Shown one piece after another: positions 1 through 10,651 of a stretch of DNA of 64,000 nt. Source of the DNA: Cenococcum geophilum 1.58 (Eukaryota > Ascomycota > Dothideomycetes > Gloniales > Gloniaceae). The notes beneath the pieces are model-generated. The model saw nothing but the letters and a program-made list of their open reading frames with translations, was not told where the DNA came from and did not search any database. The stretch is taken from the NCBI GenBank assembly GCA_001692895.1, contig KV748192.1:2142852-2206851 (forward strand). The letters run 5' to 3'. The translations under genes were made by a program, and so were the position numbers. Numbering within the stretch: the first letter of the stretch is position 1; each line of letters begins with the position of its first letter.

Positions 1-170
1 CTTGTCTCTATAGTGTCTTTACCTCTAGAAGGCTTAGTAGCCTGAGGTTCTCCTGTCCCAAATAGGCTAGAGTAAGAGGGGAAAGGGAAAGTGAATTCGT
101 TATTACTTGTCTCTGTATTATTGTCTTTAGGAGGCTTTTTAGGCTTAGTAGCCTGAGGATTCTTTGACAT
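1..170 (-). CDS. Start of an unidentified ORF running off the window edge
   Basis: On the minus strand an ATG at 170-168 opens a frame of 56 codons without stop up to the window edge. The start is Lys/Pro-rich (MSKNPQATKPKKPP), then Ser/Phe/Pro-rich, and the QATKP motif recurs about 30 residues later. I recognise no domain. It lies beside transposon debris, and the segment upstream of it (650-865) recurs near 48660-48860, so it is more likely the first ORF of a transposon, perhaps a LINE gag-like protein, than a host gene. This is inference only. Confidence 0.35.
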   Translation of the reverse strand, partial: MSKNPQATKPKKPPKDNNTETSNNEFTFPFPSYSSLFGTGEPQATKPSRGKDTIET

Positions 171-867
171 TTTATATAGGGGGGTTTCCTAGTTTTTTTA
201 GTAGATAATAACCTCCTTAGGTCTCTTATCTCCTAGTCCTAGAGGTGAAAAACTAGGCAAAAAGCCTTGCTAGTTTTTACTATCCTTTTTTACCTTTTCT
301 CCTTACTAATCCTACTAGAGGATTTCTAGGGAGACTAGGCTAGAAGGTAGTAGAAAAACTAGCTAAAAAAGACTAGCGTAGTTATTTTCTTTTCCTTTTA
401 GAAGTAGAAAAAACCACTAAAAAAAAAGGACTTGTTAGGCTTTTGCTAGCAGAAAAGCCCTAAAGGCAATCCTCCTCTTACTAAGGAAAGTCTGACTAAA
501 AGAGATATAGAAAAGTACCTACACCCCCTATTTTATTAGGCTTTTACTTTCTATAGAAGAAAAACCTAGGAAAAGTCTATATTTTGTAGTTTTGGTATTA
601 GTAGTAGTAGTAGTGGTAGTAGTTTTGGCGTTCTTGTCCGTGCTTCGCTTATACGCTAAGGCCCCTTTTGCCAAGGCCTCTGTCGCAGAACAAAAGGGGG
701 TAATAAGGGGAACAAGTCTACCTCTAGCTCGCTAGGTAGGCAGAATTAGGTCTTAGGAGTTAGGAAAACGATAGTTTTTGATGGTAAGATGGGTATGCGT
801 AAGTTTGGAAGTGCGGCGCCACCTTTTGGTAAGGTTGCATGTGCGGTGAAGCTTTTTTTTCTTCTTT
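171..867. repeat. AT-rich repeat leader, part shared with 48663-48862
   Basis: No gene is visible. There is a short GTA/GTG microsatellite near 598-625. From about 650 to 865 the sequence closely matches 48663-48862 in the same orientation; both contain gcatgtgcggt and cctctagctcgctagg. The segment ends where the pogo-like transposase remnant begins, so it probably marks one end of a mobile element, possibly the 5' leader of the ORF starting at 170. Confidence 0.5.
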
Positions 868-1060
868 TATAACTTATTAATTAGTATAAGATAGCCAGTT
901 TTTAGCTCTTTTTAGTAGTGGGATAGCTAGCGAGTAACCTAGTGCTCTCCAGGATTTCTTCTTGTAATTTGGCCCCTAAAATTACATACTATAGCATTTA
1001 TAGGGGGTAATCCACGCTTAGTAAGGTCGTTAATGTACTTAATAAGGGTTACCTCAGAAG

Positions 1061-1149
1061 CTCAGACCAAGAAAACGATTGTGCGGATATAGGAATATCC
1101 GCATCGTCCGCTAAGCTGATTTAGGACGGCAATCGTTTTCTTGGTCTGA
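1061..1149. repeat. Left subterminal palindrome of the 9-bp-TSD element
   Basis: Arms of about 21 bp starting ctcagaccaagaaaac and ending ttttcttggtctgag are perfect inverted repeats. The loop holds a second small hairpin (gcggatat...atatccgc) and a third (ccgctaag...). It matches the right-end palindrome only in the outer seven bases. Confidence 0.85.
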
Positions 1150-1404
1150 GAGACTTTGGCGAGGTTTATGGGAAAACCTAAACACAGTTTATATGAGAAG
1201 ACCTCATTAACTTTGACGAAATTGATCTACCCTCCCATAATACCTATCAACATTAAAAGTACACCAAATTATAGAGAAAAGCCTACTCTATAAGTTATGA
1301 GATCCTCAGCTCCTTATACCGGCGCGACGTTAAGAGGAAGTCGTCGCGGTAGAGGCCACAACTCTACCTCAGCACGAAGCTCTGCGGAGGCTCTGCACAA
1401 AGCT

Positions 1405-1616
1405 CTGCGGAGGCTCTACACGAAGCTCTGCACGAAGCTCTGCACGAAGCTCTGCACGAAGCTCTGCACGAAGCTCTGCACGAAGCTCTGCACGAAGCTC
1501 TGCACGAAGCTCTGCACGAAGCTCTGCACGAAGCTCTGCACGAAGCTCTGCACGAAGCTCTGCACGAAGCTCTGCACGAAGCTCTGCACGAAGCTCTGCA
1601 CGAAGCTCTGTAAAAG
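1405..1616. repeat. 12-bp minisatellite (gctctgcacgaa)n
   Basis: About 16 consecutive near-perfect copies of the unit gctctgcacgaa, with degenerate copies on both sides (aggctctgcgg, cgaagctctact). Because the unit is a multiple of three, both strands stay open (TKLC on plus, SFVQ on minus). These are repeat artefacts, not genes. A looser array of the same unit resumes at 1845-2030. Confidence 0.95.
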
Positions 1617-1844
1617 CTCTACTCGAAGCTCTACTTAAAGCTCTGCTCGAAGCCCTATATAGAGCTCCAAAGCTCTACTAACACGCAGCACTAATATACT
1701 AGGAAGGTTCTACAATCGCCCGTACAATCGCCCATACAATCAATCGATTAATTGCCTATACAATCGTCTCTACAAACGTCTCTGCAATTGATCGCCCGTA
1801 CGAACGTCTGCACGTCTGCACAGCTACACGTCTGCACGCCTGCA

Positions 1845-2030
1845 CGTGGCTCTGCACGAAGCTCTACACGAAGCTCTGCTAAGGCTCTGCTAAGGCTCTG
1901 CTAAGGCTCTGCTAAGGCTCTGCACGAAGCTCTGCACGAAACTCTGCATTAAGCTCTGCACGAAGCTCTACTAAGGCTCTGCACGAGGCTCTACTAAGGC
2001 TCTGCACGAGGCTCTACTAAGGCTCTATCC
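1845..2030. repeat. Degenerate continuation of the 12-bp array
   Basis: Copies of gctctgcacgaa and gctctgctaag alternate. The stretch between the arrays (1690-1840) has caatcg/cgtctctgcaa-type short repeats. No gene is seen. Confidence 0.8.
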
Positions 2031-2394
2031 CCTAGCAGTAGTAAAGGCACTCCGGGCCAAGGGAGGATATTTTTAAGGAAGGACCCAACTATAGCACCTC
2101 CTGGGTGTTTCAATAGCCTTAAGTAGTAGATATCTATATTAGCAGACTATTCAATAAGATATAATATATGGTCATAATTTTAATAACGCGTTTTTTTAAC
2201 TTTAACAAAATTAATGTCAGGACTAGGCAATAGCCGTATTATAAATTTTATACCACTTAGAAGTCCTAAGTCTTAAAAATATTGTAATTAACTTTTAGTA
2301 ATAATAATGCGTTATGTAAATGAATGAATTAGATATCCGCAATCTCCGCTTGGCGGATTTTAGTCATAATTTTAACAAATCTCGCCAAAGCCTC

Positions 2395-2466
2395 TCAGAC
2401 GTGATTTTGTAATTCGGAAGACGGCGTAGGTTATTCCGACGCTAGCTAAAAAATCACGTCTGAGCT
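2395..2466. repeat. Right subterminal palindrome of the 9-bp-TSD element
   Basis: Perfect arms ctcagacgtgatttt / aaaatcacgtctgag enclose an imperfect inner inverted repeat (attcggaagacggcg ... cgacgctagct). The position matches the left palindrome, but the stem sequence differs after ctcagac. Confidence 0.85.
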
Positions 2467-2692
2467 CGCTGAGGTAATAATAAGGGCCTTTAATTGCGCA
2501 TCTGAAAGGAAACGCTTATTGTCGCGCGCATCCGCGTATAATTTGGTAACATTGCGATATCGTCGAGAGAGGGTAGTTCGATCAACACTAAACCGTTTAG
2601 CAACCTTAGTGTAATTAGGCTTATCCTGAAGCTTTAGACTAGCAAGTGTAGCCTATTGACGTTCTTCAGGGTCAATTTTGGGGTCCATTATT

Positions 2693-2927
2693 GATATTTT
2701 GTGGATAGAATTTGAATTTTGAAAATACGAGATTTTTGGTGGGGGACCGTGCATTTGGTGGCGGCGTGCATGATGTGGCGGAGACTTCTAGCTAGCGACC
2801 TCCGTATACGCGTTATTTTGGTTCTAGTGTTCGCGCACGACCTCCTCCTTGGGTGCCCAAACGTGTTGAGGTGGGCATATAGTACTTATTACTAAGTACT
2901 ACTGTATTTTACTACTGATAATAATAT
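2693..2927. other. Upstream flank of the pogo-like remnant
   Basis: No gene seen. It contains GC-richer patches (gtggcggcgtgcatgatgtggcgg) and a tagtactt/aagtacta inverted motif near 2880-2900. It probably holds the 5' untranslated end of the pogo-like element and the 3' flank of the dioxygenase gene. I could not identify a terminal inverted repeat. Confidence 0.4.
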
Positions 2928-3833
2928 CTATATCGTAGGCATAGAAGGTTGGTAACCTTTTTGGTACCAGCTCCAGATATTTAACCCAATTTTTGTTCCC
3001 GAGAGCACTGGCAATCCTGCATGCCAACATTCCTTGTACCCAGTGCCATCTGCACGGAAGTTCTCCCAGAAAACTGCGTTGCCTTTCAGAGGCTTAAAGG
3101 TGACTCCCTGTCGGCTCTCACATTCCACAAACTCACACCAGTTCCCGCCTCGTGGAATTTCCAAACGCGGGAAATTGGTGCCACCTCCAGTACAATTTGC
3201 CTCAAGGTAAACCATGAAGCTGGAGACTCTTCCTGAGTGCGATGATGCAGAGCTCCAATCATAGTGATGGCGATAGTGCCCGTTTTGTGTGTAACGCTGA
3301 CTCCAAAGTTTTTCTATGAAAACATCGGGGCGCCACCCTTGGAAGACACGGGCACGGTTCTCAATGCATTTGACAATATCATCTCGGTCCAAGAGAGCCT
3401 TTTCGGATTCCCGGACAGTGGTGTCAAGCCTCTCAACCCCTTCAGTCCAGACAGTGGAAGGCCTGAACTTGTCTTCGCTGCGATTGTTTGGATTTAGTGG
3501 ATTTATTACAATTGGCGTATTACTGGTTGACAGGATGAGAAGTGTTTCGTACCTGACTCTTACGAGATGTTCTGCCTCCTCGTTGCTTAAGAATGACTGA
3601 ATATAGATAACGAGAGGATCTCGCGAGAATATATGGACGTTGTATGCGTGGTGTGGGCATGTGAGATTATCCTCCGATATCGCCAATGAGGCGCTTTTTT
3701 CGAAAGAAATTTCTTCAGGGGGATCTTGCTTACGTTCGCCGAAAAGGGAGCGGGAAAGGGGTGCACCGGCAAGGATGTAGCCAATGGCTCCAATAAAAAG
3801 ATATTGTACAGTTGTACTAAGTTTTGGGACCAT
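2928..3833 (-). CDS. Prolyl 4-hydroxylase-like 2-oxoglutarate/Fe(II) dioxygenase
   Basis: Probably a membrane-anchored dioxygenase of the prolyl 4-hydroxylase alpha-subunit type, which hydroxylates proline using Fe(II), 2-oxoglutarate and O2. The start ATG at 3833 gives a short N-terminus and a hydrophobic segment (residues about 8-27), which suggests a signal anchor into the ER. The Fe ligands are visible as HYD within RHHYDW and the distal His in CWHAGLP; the 2-oxoglutarate-binding Lys follows in GTKIGLN. A 75-nt GT-AG intron at 3478-3552 (gtacga...cgcag) is a multiple of three and lacks a stop. Splicing gives LVRVSEDKFRPSTVW, as expected for the family, and a 276-aa protein with Fe ligands near H165, D167 and H246 and the Lys near K256. 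Unspliced it would be 301 aa. The substrate is unknown. The gene ends at the edge of a transposon patch. Confidence 0.85.
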   Translation of the reverse strand: MVPKLSTTVQYLFIGAIGYILAGAPLSRSLFGERKQDPPEEISFEKSASLAISEDNLTCPHHAYNVHIFSRDPLVIYIQSFLSNEEAEHLVRVRYETLLILSTSNTPIVINPLNPNNRSEDKFRPSTVWTEGVERLDTTVRESEKALLDRDDIVKCIENRARVFQGWRPDVFIEKLWSQRYTQNGHYRHHYDWSSASSHSGRVSSFMVYLEANCTGGGTNFPRLEIPRGGNWCEFVECESRQGVTFKPLKGNAVFWENFRADGTGYKECWHAGLPVLSGTKIGLNIWSWYQKGYQPSMPTI

Positions 3834-4230
3834 AGTGATGCTTTTGGGTATTCAGAATACTAGTTCCTTGAAGTCAAATCATTCATTCATCAAACAAACG
3901 TAGTGGATCCGCGCGGGCCGGCGTCGTCTGCTCATCAACGCCGCTTGGACCATGGTAAGTTGACAGGGGTTTTCCTCACTAAGTATTACTAGTGTCTGGT
4001 TGATTTACTCGTGTACAAACTAAGCGGTATTCGTAGGCCTTGGGGCGATGAAGGTTTCTGTTACTTGAGCGTCTGCAATGTAAGCTTTCCCAAAGAGTAG
4101 TATAGTAGGTGCTAGCTTAGTAGGATCAATTCCAAAATGCAGCTGGTATTGCTTTCGAAACGCAGTGTGCTAGCTAATAATGTGTCTATACTAATAAATA
4201 GAAATTATACAAGAACCCAAACCCTGTTAA
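3834..4230. promoter_or_regulatory. Intergenic: 3' end of STT4 and promoter of the dioxygenase
   Basis: The interval runs from the STT4 stop (4231) to the dioxygenase start (3833). It has a GC-rich stretch at 3905-3955 and AT-rich sequence toward STT4. No further ORF with recognisable content is seen, and no specific promoter motif could be assigned. Confidence 0.5.
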
Positions 4231-7200
4231 CTAGTATGGAATCCCGTTTGTTAATAGCTGGAATTGATCGTATTGCTTTGTGGTGTAGCTGTTGTAACTC
4301 TTCCGGATCAGTTCCCTCATAAAGTCCGCAGCCTCCCTTTCCGTTTTCTCCAACACAAATCTCTCCTTGAAATGCTGAATTGTCTCTGGTTTGAAGCACG
4401 GTAATCCACTGTCCAACATGACGATTACCACATGAGCAAGGTGTTCGCAGTGCTGTCGGGATGCAAGAAATGCCTTGATGCAGAGTTCCTCAAACCAATG
4501 GTACGGCTGAGAATTCGTAGAGCCGCCCATCACAGCAACCATCTCGGAAGTGAGCTTGAATGGGGCTCGCTCGAATTTAATGCCACCTGGTGCGATATCG
4601 AAGCAAAAGCCAAAGTCAATATGGAGGATGTGGCCGGCATCGTCGATCATGATATTGCCGTTGTGACGGTCCTTGAACTGAAGAAGGTACGAAATGACAC
4701 TGTATGCCGCCATGCTCTTTACAAAGTTATTTCGAGCTTCCTGGAACCGTATCGATTCTTCTCCCCCGTATTTTGATATAAAATAATCATACAGGCCATT
4801 AACGGCTTCACGACCTAGCATGTCACGAGATATAGAGTTTGGTAACACATCGATCACGCCACAGCCGGGGGCTGTAGCAGTGACACGGTAGGGGTAGACG
4901 TAGACATCGAGCCCAACATTGTTGAAAATTCCACGAAAGGCGGCAATCATCTGCAAGGCAAGCACGTCTTGTCGGCAATCATCGCCAACTTTAAAGATAG
5001 CTGACTGCCAAACCTCGTAGGTGCTAGATCTCATTACAATGTCACTATTGTGACTGAAGTCTTCACCAGGGCTGCCGGTGTCCGCTTTCGTTTTTCGTAT
5101 CCGGAACGTGGCCATATATGGAGCTTTGGCATGGCTCTGCAACGGCTTCCCGGACTTTCGGTCGATGCCGATGACTACTCCGTCGGGATTGCTTGGGAGA
5201 TATACGCCAACTTCAACTTTAATTTTGCGCAGTTCCTCTTCAATTTTCTGCTTCTTTTCTGGCTTCGGACTCTTTATAAATGGTCGTAGTTTGCCTGAAA
5301 TACCGGTTACTTCATTGAAGAATGAAAATTCACGCTCGTAGAAGAGCCGGTCACTTTTGGCGAAGCTTGATATTAAATTATCCATAACTTTATCGAGAGT
5401 CGGTTTGACGGGATCAGGCTATGCAGCTCAATTAGATACTATCGAATAAGCACGCACGCTGAACCTACGATCTGAGAATCTTCGTCTTTATAGGCATTTG
5501 CTTTCATGTTCCAGATAATCTGATGAGCGAATAATTGCGAGAATTTCGCTGTTTCAATGATATATCTCTCTACGTAGCCAAGAGCATCGTGTCGCAGAGT
5601 TTGAACAATCTGAGGTACGTAGAAGAATGTAACATCGACGGAGTGGCTTTCTAGTGCTCTCATCGCATACTGAGTGATGAATGGATGACATCCATACGCT
5701 GGTAAAAAGTATGTTACTGCGGTAATGGGGTTTACCGAAGCCCAGTAAAGCAAGTACTACCTCTGTTAGTAGGCTCAACCCAGAAAGTGTAGGTGATAAT
5801 CACCTTCAGTTGAAATGAGACGTCGTTTGGCAATGTTGTGCCTAGCAGAATCTCGAGGGCATCTGGTTCGTTGAGAGCCTTCTGCGGGAAATTAAGTAGT
5901 AGCCACCGTAAATCGTTGGCTAATCTCTGGGACTGGAAGCGATGTACGAGGTGGACAGCAAGTGCGGGATTCTCGGTCCAGGCAGTTTTTAGGAAGCCGG
6001 GGATTGCATTCTGAATGAGTTAGTAGGTAGGGATGATATCTCGACCGACTGCGATAAGTGTATACACACCTCTGTCAAAGTCCTAATGTGCTGGCCTGAA
6101 ATAAAATGGTGCTTCTTCTCATAATCAAGCGGGAACAACCAAACCATGAGTCGTGTTTGCTCGTTTGCTAGCAGTAGTGAAAAAAGATCTTGCTTCCCTT
6201 GCAACGATTTGAGAGAGCCTTCTGTCTCGACGCCAATATTTGTCACCATCCGAAGATACACCTGGATATCAGAGAGAACATGAGTCTCAGCTTTGATTTG
6301 AAGGCGGTTACCGCCGAATGACCATCTAAAACTATCATTAATATTTACTAGAATGGATAAAAGGTTTGACCCACCTTGGAGAAACCACAAACCATGTAAG
6401 GCCTGCAGATAGGATTCGTTCCTTTAATCTCCACTTGACTAGATCGCGCAGAGATGTACAATGATGGAGAATCTTGAGACCCAGGAGAATGACATGAAAG
6501 TGTGCTTCTCGCGCAAGCGGATGGCCTATGCACAACTCCATGGCATCCAGAGTTATATGCATAAGACGATGATATACTTTCTCGACATTTGGATTGCTTA
6601 ATCGCGTAGCATTGAAATGGCTGGACAGAAATTGAAGTAGTCGAAAGTGTGGCGCTATGGCGTTGTATGCCTGCTGCTGCCTCTTCATGGTCGCTAGCTT
6701 GTCTGAAGGAGCGAATTCTTGCCTGACATAGAAAGGATCTAAATGACTGGAGGAATCAGGCGGCTGTGTTTTGAGAGTACATTTATACACTTACTGCAAT
6801 GCATCGCTGAAAAAACCGCGTTTCTTGCGCACAGTTATCTCCCAGTTTTCGGCGATTGCGACTAAGATTCTCGATTCCATTCTCGGATTTTCTTTGATAA
6901 CACTCATCCAAAGGGAGATGCCTAGTTTTATAGACTGTTTAGTAAAGACAGCAAACGGTATTCCGACCAAATGATGAACAATAGCGGACTGATCCCTCTT
7001 GACTCTACACAACAAGGCAGCCGCCCGTCTTAATATGTCCCGTAATTCAGCAATAGAGACTTGTTTGTGATTTAGGGTTTGGCTTTCGAGGTCAGTTAGC
7101 AGGTTCGTAGCATCTTCGATACTGCGATGAATAACTGAAGCTCTACGTTGGAGAGGATCCGCTACTGAATTTTAGCATCCGGAAATACAAAAGAAAGATA

Positions 7201-10200
7201 GATTGACAGACCGTTGTTGCCAAATCTCAACCATTCTTCATCTTGGTCATTCAGTCCATCAATGAATCGATACTCCTGGCGAGTGGTATATTGAGCGATA
7301 AAGTCAGAGGCGGTGTTAACATTCAGGTCTTTTTGTCGTTCGATGGCGCCTGTTGAGCTCGTTAGAATTATTGATCAAAGCCACGCGGGGCTAAGATACG
7401 CTTACCAAGACGTTGGTCAGTCGAGGGGATTACGGAACCCATCTCCAAAGCGAATGAACGCCCTAGGGAAACATGACCATAAGCGCCTTCATCATCATAT
7501 TCCGAAAGGTACGTCTATTGAGTGATCAGTCATTGTTACTATTATTACTCAGACGTAGGCTCACCTGGAGTAAACCTTTGATATCCAGCGGAGCCATATC
7601 TAGGACCTGCAGCACCCAGCTCTTGGCTCGCTTATGAAAATTGTTCAGTGTCGTCCGACGAAAGTCATAGTCGTCAGAAAGTTCTACAGAAATATTCTCC
7701 CTTGAAGAGGTGAACGTAGAAGTCCATTCGTATTCATCTGTATCACCTTCTAGGCAGCTAGACCACATGATCGACAGCAGCTCGAGAATTGCGAAAAGTG
7801 CTGTTTTCTGACATAGCGTGGACGGCACTTCTCGAATAATAATCTCAGCGGATGCGGTTGCAACCTGCTGAACCCTACCGATTCGGTGACAACACCCTGC
7901 AAAAATAGTCGCAAGTTGCTGTGCGAGATATGGGGTAGAGAAAGTCTGCATACTGCCAGAAAGGGTCTTTGATACGTACGTCTTCACAGCCGTCGTCGCA
8001 ATCGCAAACATACAATTTCCCATGGCACTACTTCGCAGTTTCGGGTCGAGAAAATAGGCAAGAGCCTTTGTACAGTCTCCAGAGCTAGCTCTGAGGTCCT
8101 CGACGAGGTAGGCTGTGTTGAGGAAGACGACTTCTGGATAGCTGAGGGCTTTGATATCAGCTTCGCAAGAGGGAAGAAGCTTGATCAAGTTTTTCTTTTG
8201 TTCGACGGTGTGTTCTGGCCCCTTTCCGCGCCTCAGAACAGTGTTCAATTCAACGTCGCTTTCCACCTGGCCAGTTCTCTCTTCGGCAATCAAAGGTTGG
8301 CTGAATTGTGCAAGAGCTCGGAGTTCACTCAAATATTTTCTGCCAAGTTGCGATGTAAGACTAAATCCATGGACGACGATATTGAACCATGCATCGCGCT
8401 GGAGGCTGCTGATAGTATCATGATGTTTCCATTCGTCAGTTGCGCCGGAATTCCCCGAGAACAATATTGCTAAGGGCGACAGTAACTGAGCAATCTCTTG
8501 AGCAGCTAATTCAGCATCTGGAATATGGTTATTCGCGCTTTCATGTGCATCGCCTTTGCTAACAATCGCGTCTAGTAGATGTGTTAAGTAGATCTCAAAT
8601 AGTGGGGAGCCAATCTTGATTTCTTTGGAGAGGTAATTCCTGGCATCCATGACCTAGAGTAAGACTTAGAGAGCAGTCCGATATTGCTAGAATGGTACAC
8701 GTACAGCTTCGAGCATCACCACATCGTTCTTCACCAGGGAATCGTGGCTGAGCCTGGAGTATAGCTTTAAGAGCGATCGCAATTCGCTAGGTCCACTATG
8801 CACGCCTAGAAGAGCGGACTCGGTGATGATTTTCGTATCCACTGTTTGATTTACGCGTCCGTATTTCTGAATGAGTATTGATAGGGCCAATGCCGTAATC
8901 TTTTCGTCCTTGCAACTTCTCGCAATCCCGACTATTGTGTGAATTACTGTAGCATATACATGAGAGGGTTCTTCCTCGTCACTGGGCGTGAGTGATATTG
9001 CGCTTCCAGTAGTTTGATGGTTGTAGATGCCGACATGGCGGTAGGCCTTGGTGCTCCCGTTCAGTAAAGGCGATGTAGCTGTACCTCTGTCGGGCAATGA
9101 ACTAGCACTAAGCACATTGCCTAGGCTGTACAATGTCGTAATAATTGCGTCTTGCGGAAGAAGTTTGAGGACTGATGCTAAACAATCAGCCGCGACAGTC
9201 GCCGTGCGACTGTCTAACCCACCTTGAACAATGATCCGGGGTAAGGATCGACTGAGGACTGACGATATGGAAGGGGATAATTTCGCGAGAATCGACATGG
9301 ATTTGAGCACTACGGATGCTAGATTCTCGTCGGCGATTTGAACTGGATCCGTTAAAGTAGCTTCTAGCCAAGACATCAAAACATCAGAGTCGGCAGCTTC
9401 CTCATTGTACACGGTGCAGCAAAGAAAGGTTGTCAACGCGTTTGCTTTGACCGTAGAAGCCAAGCGCTGCTGCCATGCAGAGCCAACCTGCTGGAGGTAA
9501 TCTAGATCATTCTGCAGACGTTCCATCTCTTCAATGGCTATCTGAGTTAGACCTTGCAGGAGCGCATCCTCCAAAGAGTCAATTGGGGCATCGTGCCTGG
9601 GGTGAGGTGCCCGAAGAAAGTCAAGGACTGGCTCCTCTAATTTATGATCTGCTGGGCCTACGAGCAGTGAGGCACAAGCGACAACTAGTTGCATAAAGCC
9701 TTCATGAAGCAGCATTGCTCCTAACGGGCGACCTAGTGCAGCGTAGTGCTTTGTATAACTTTTCCATTCTCTTAACCCTTGTTGTGAGGAACGCGCATTT
9801 CGAACGACGGATAATGCTGCTTCAAAGGCAATCATGAATTTCTCCACCAGCGCTCTTCGTATAAGTTCAATCAATTGCAATCTCTCATAGGCGGTCCAGA
9901 ATCTAGTATGTTTCGCCGCAGAGTCCAAAAAGCCCAACAGCGAAACGCTCAGCGTCATGACCCTCGAAAGCTCGCCATCGATAGCGTACTCAGGACAGTT
10001 ATCGTCGTCGAACTGGTTGGCAGACAACGAGCTTGCTACAGAAGCCCAGCCTTCAATATATTTATCTAGAGCTGCAGCAACCTTAGGCCGAAGAATTTCA
10101 TGGTTCAGACCGATCGACAGTATCGCGGACGTTAGGCTATTTGTAAGGACCTCCCATGGTGAAGGAGTGATGTCACGTAGTCCAGGAGAGTGGGAAATCA

Positions 10201-10651
10201 CTTGAGTATGTGATTCGAGCAGATACGGAGAGAGTTGATTTAATAATTGCTCCGCAGTGTCGGCGGATTTGACAAGAGGAGCAGCCTTACAGAGAGCGAG
10301 GAGCACATCAAGCTCTGGAAGGCGCTGTATAATCATTAGCCTACATCTCTTGGGATTAAGTTTCGGTTATAAGTAATTTCCAAGTATCACTGCTCACTCA
10401 CCATGGGTACATTCGCAGTATTTGTGTGATTGTTCGACTTCCGGGAATCAATACCATCTTGTTTAAAGCCCGCCGGACGACATCTTTTGCAGAGTTTCGC
10501 AAGGTCGGAATGCCCTGAAGTACTCGTAAGCGACTTTGCTGAGAGAGAAGCAAGCTTCTCAAGAGCATTGCGCCTAATTCTACGTGATAGTAGAGTATTA
10601 GCAACCCAGGAGATAAACTCTTTGAGGAAGCCGGTATACTTACGTTCTCAT
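4231..10651 (-). CDS. STT4: Phosphatidylinositol 4-kinase alpha (STT4 type)
   Basis: Phosphorylates phosphatidylinositol to PI4P at the plasma membrane. The model has 12 exons: 10651-10644, 10579-10402, 10324-8705, 8653-7565, 7514-7406, 7349-7212, 7164-6795, 6722-6375, 6325-6070, 6010-5804, 5756-5469 and 5418-4231. Together they make 5,799 nt, or 1,932 aa, close to yeast Stt4. All 11 introns are GT-AG and 47-77 nt. The N-terminus reads MRTIRRNALEKLASLS after an 8-nt first exon; an ATG nine bases upstream is out of frame once spliced. The long middle part is helical-repeat PIK material (YLSEYDDEGAYG, SLGRSFALEMGS). The C-terminal kinase has the ATP-binding Lys in FKVGDDCRQD (about 1680), DRHNGN (about 1787) and IDFGF (about 1805), and ends TNGIPY as in the family. 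The acceptor of exon 3 (10325) is the least certain; phase was chosen by homology. Confidence 0.95.

Larger units (their letters stand above)
1049..2477. mobile_element. 1,429-bp DNA transposon with hairpin termini and 9-bp target duplication
   Basis: The ends are inverted: TTACCTCAG at 1049 and CTGAGGTAA ending at 2477. Perfect 9-bp direct repeats, taataaggg, flank them at 1040-1048 and 2478-2486. Just inside each end lies a long palindrome (about 1061-1149 and 2395-2466), followed by the inverted pair gactttggcgagg / ctcgccaaagc. Removing the element and one 9-bp repeat rejoins a pogo-like transposase frame. A 9-bp duplication is typical of Mutator-like elements, but no transposase is visible inside, so the superfamily is an inference. 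The interior is AT-rich and contains a long 12-bp tandem array. Confidence 0.8.
868..2692 (-). pseudogene. Pogo-like (Tc1/mariner superfamily) transposase, N-terminal part, split by an insertion
   Basis: On the minus strand an ATG at about 2692 begins MDPKIDPEERQ, followed by one in-frame TAG and a helix-turn-helix-like region with VAKRFSVDRTTLSRRY and DNKRFLSDAQLKALI. This is the N-terminal layout of fungal pogo/Fot-type transposases with a psq-type HTH. The frame breaks at 2478 and resumes at 1048 with INDLTKRGLPP and then QITRRNPGEH, after which stops accumulate. No DDE catalytic region remains before the sequence changes near 868. The gap is exactly the 1,429-bp element at 1049-2477 plus one copy of its 9-bp target duplication. 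The copy is dead: it is interrupted, carries nonsense codons and lacks the catalytic part. Confidence 0.75.

Noticed and set aside
1297..1638. Open frames with TKLC or SFVQ repeats on both strands
   Set aside because: They are the 12-bp array read in frame; a repeat of length divisible by three stays open by itself.
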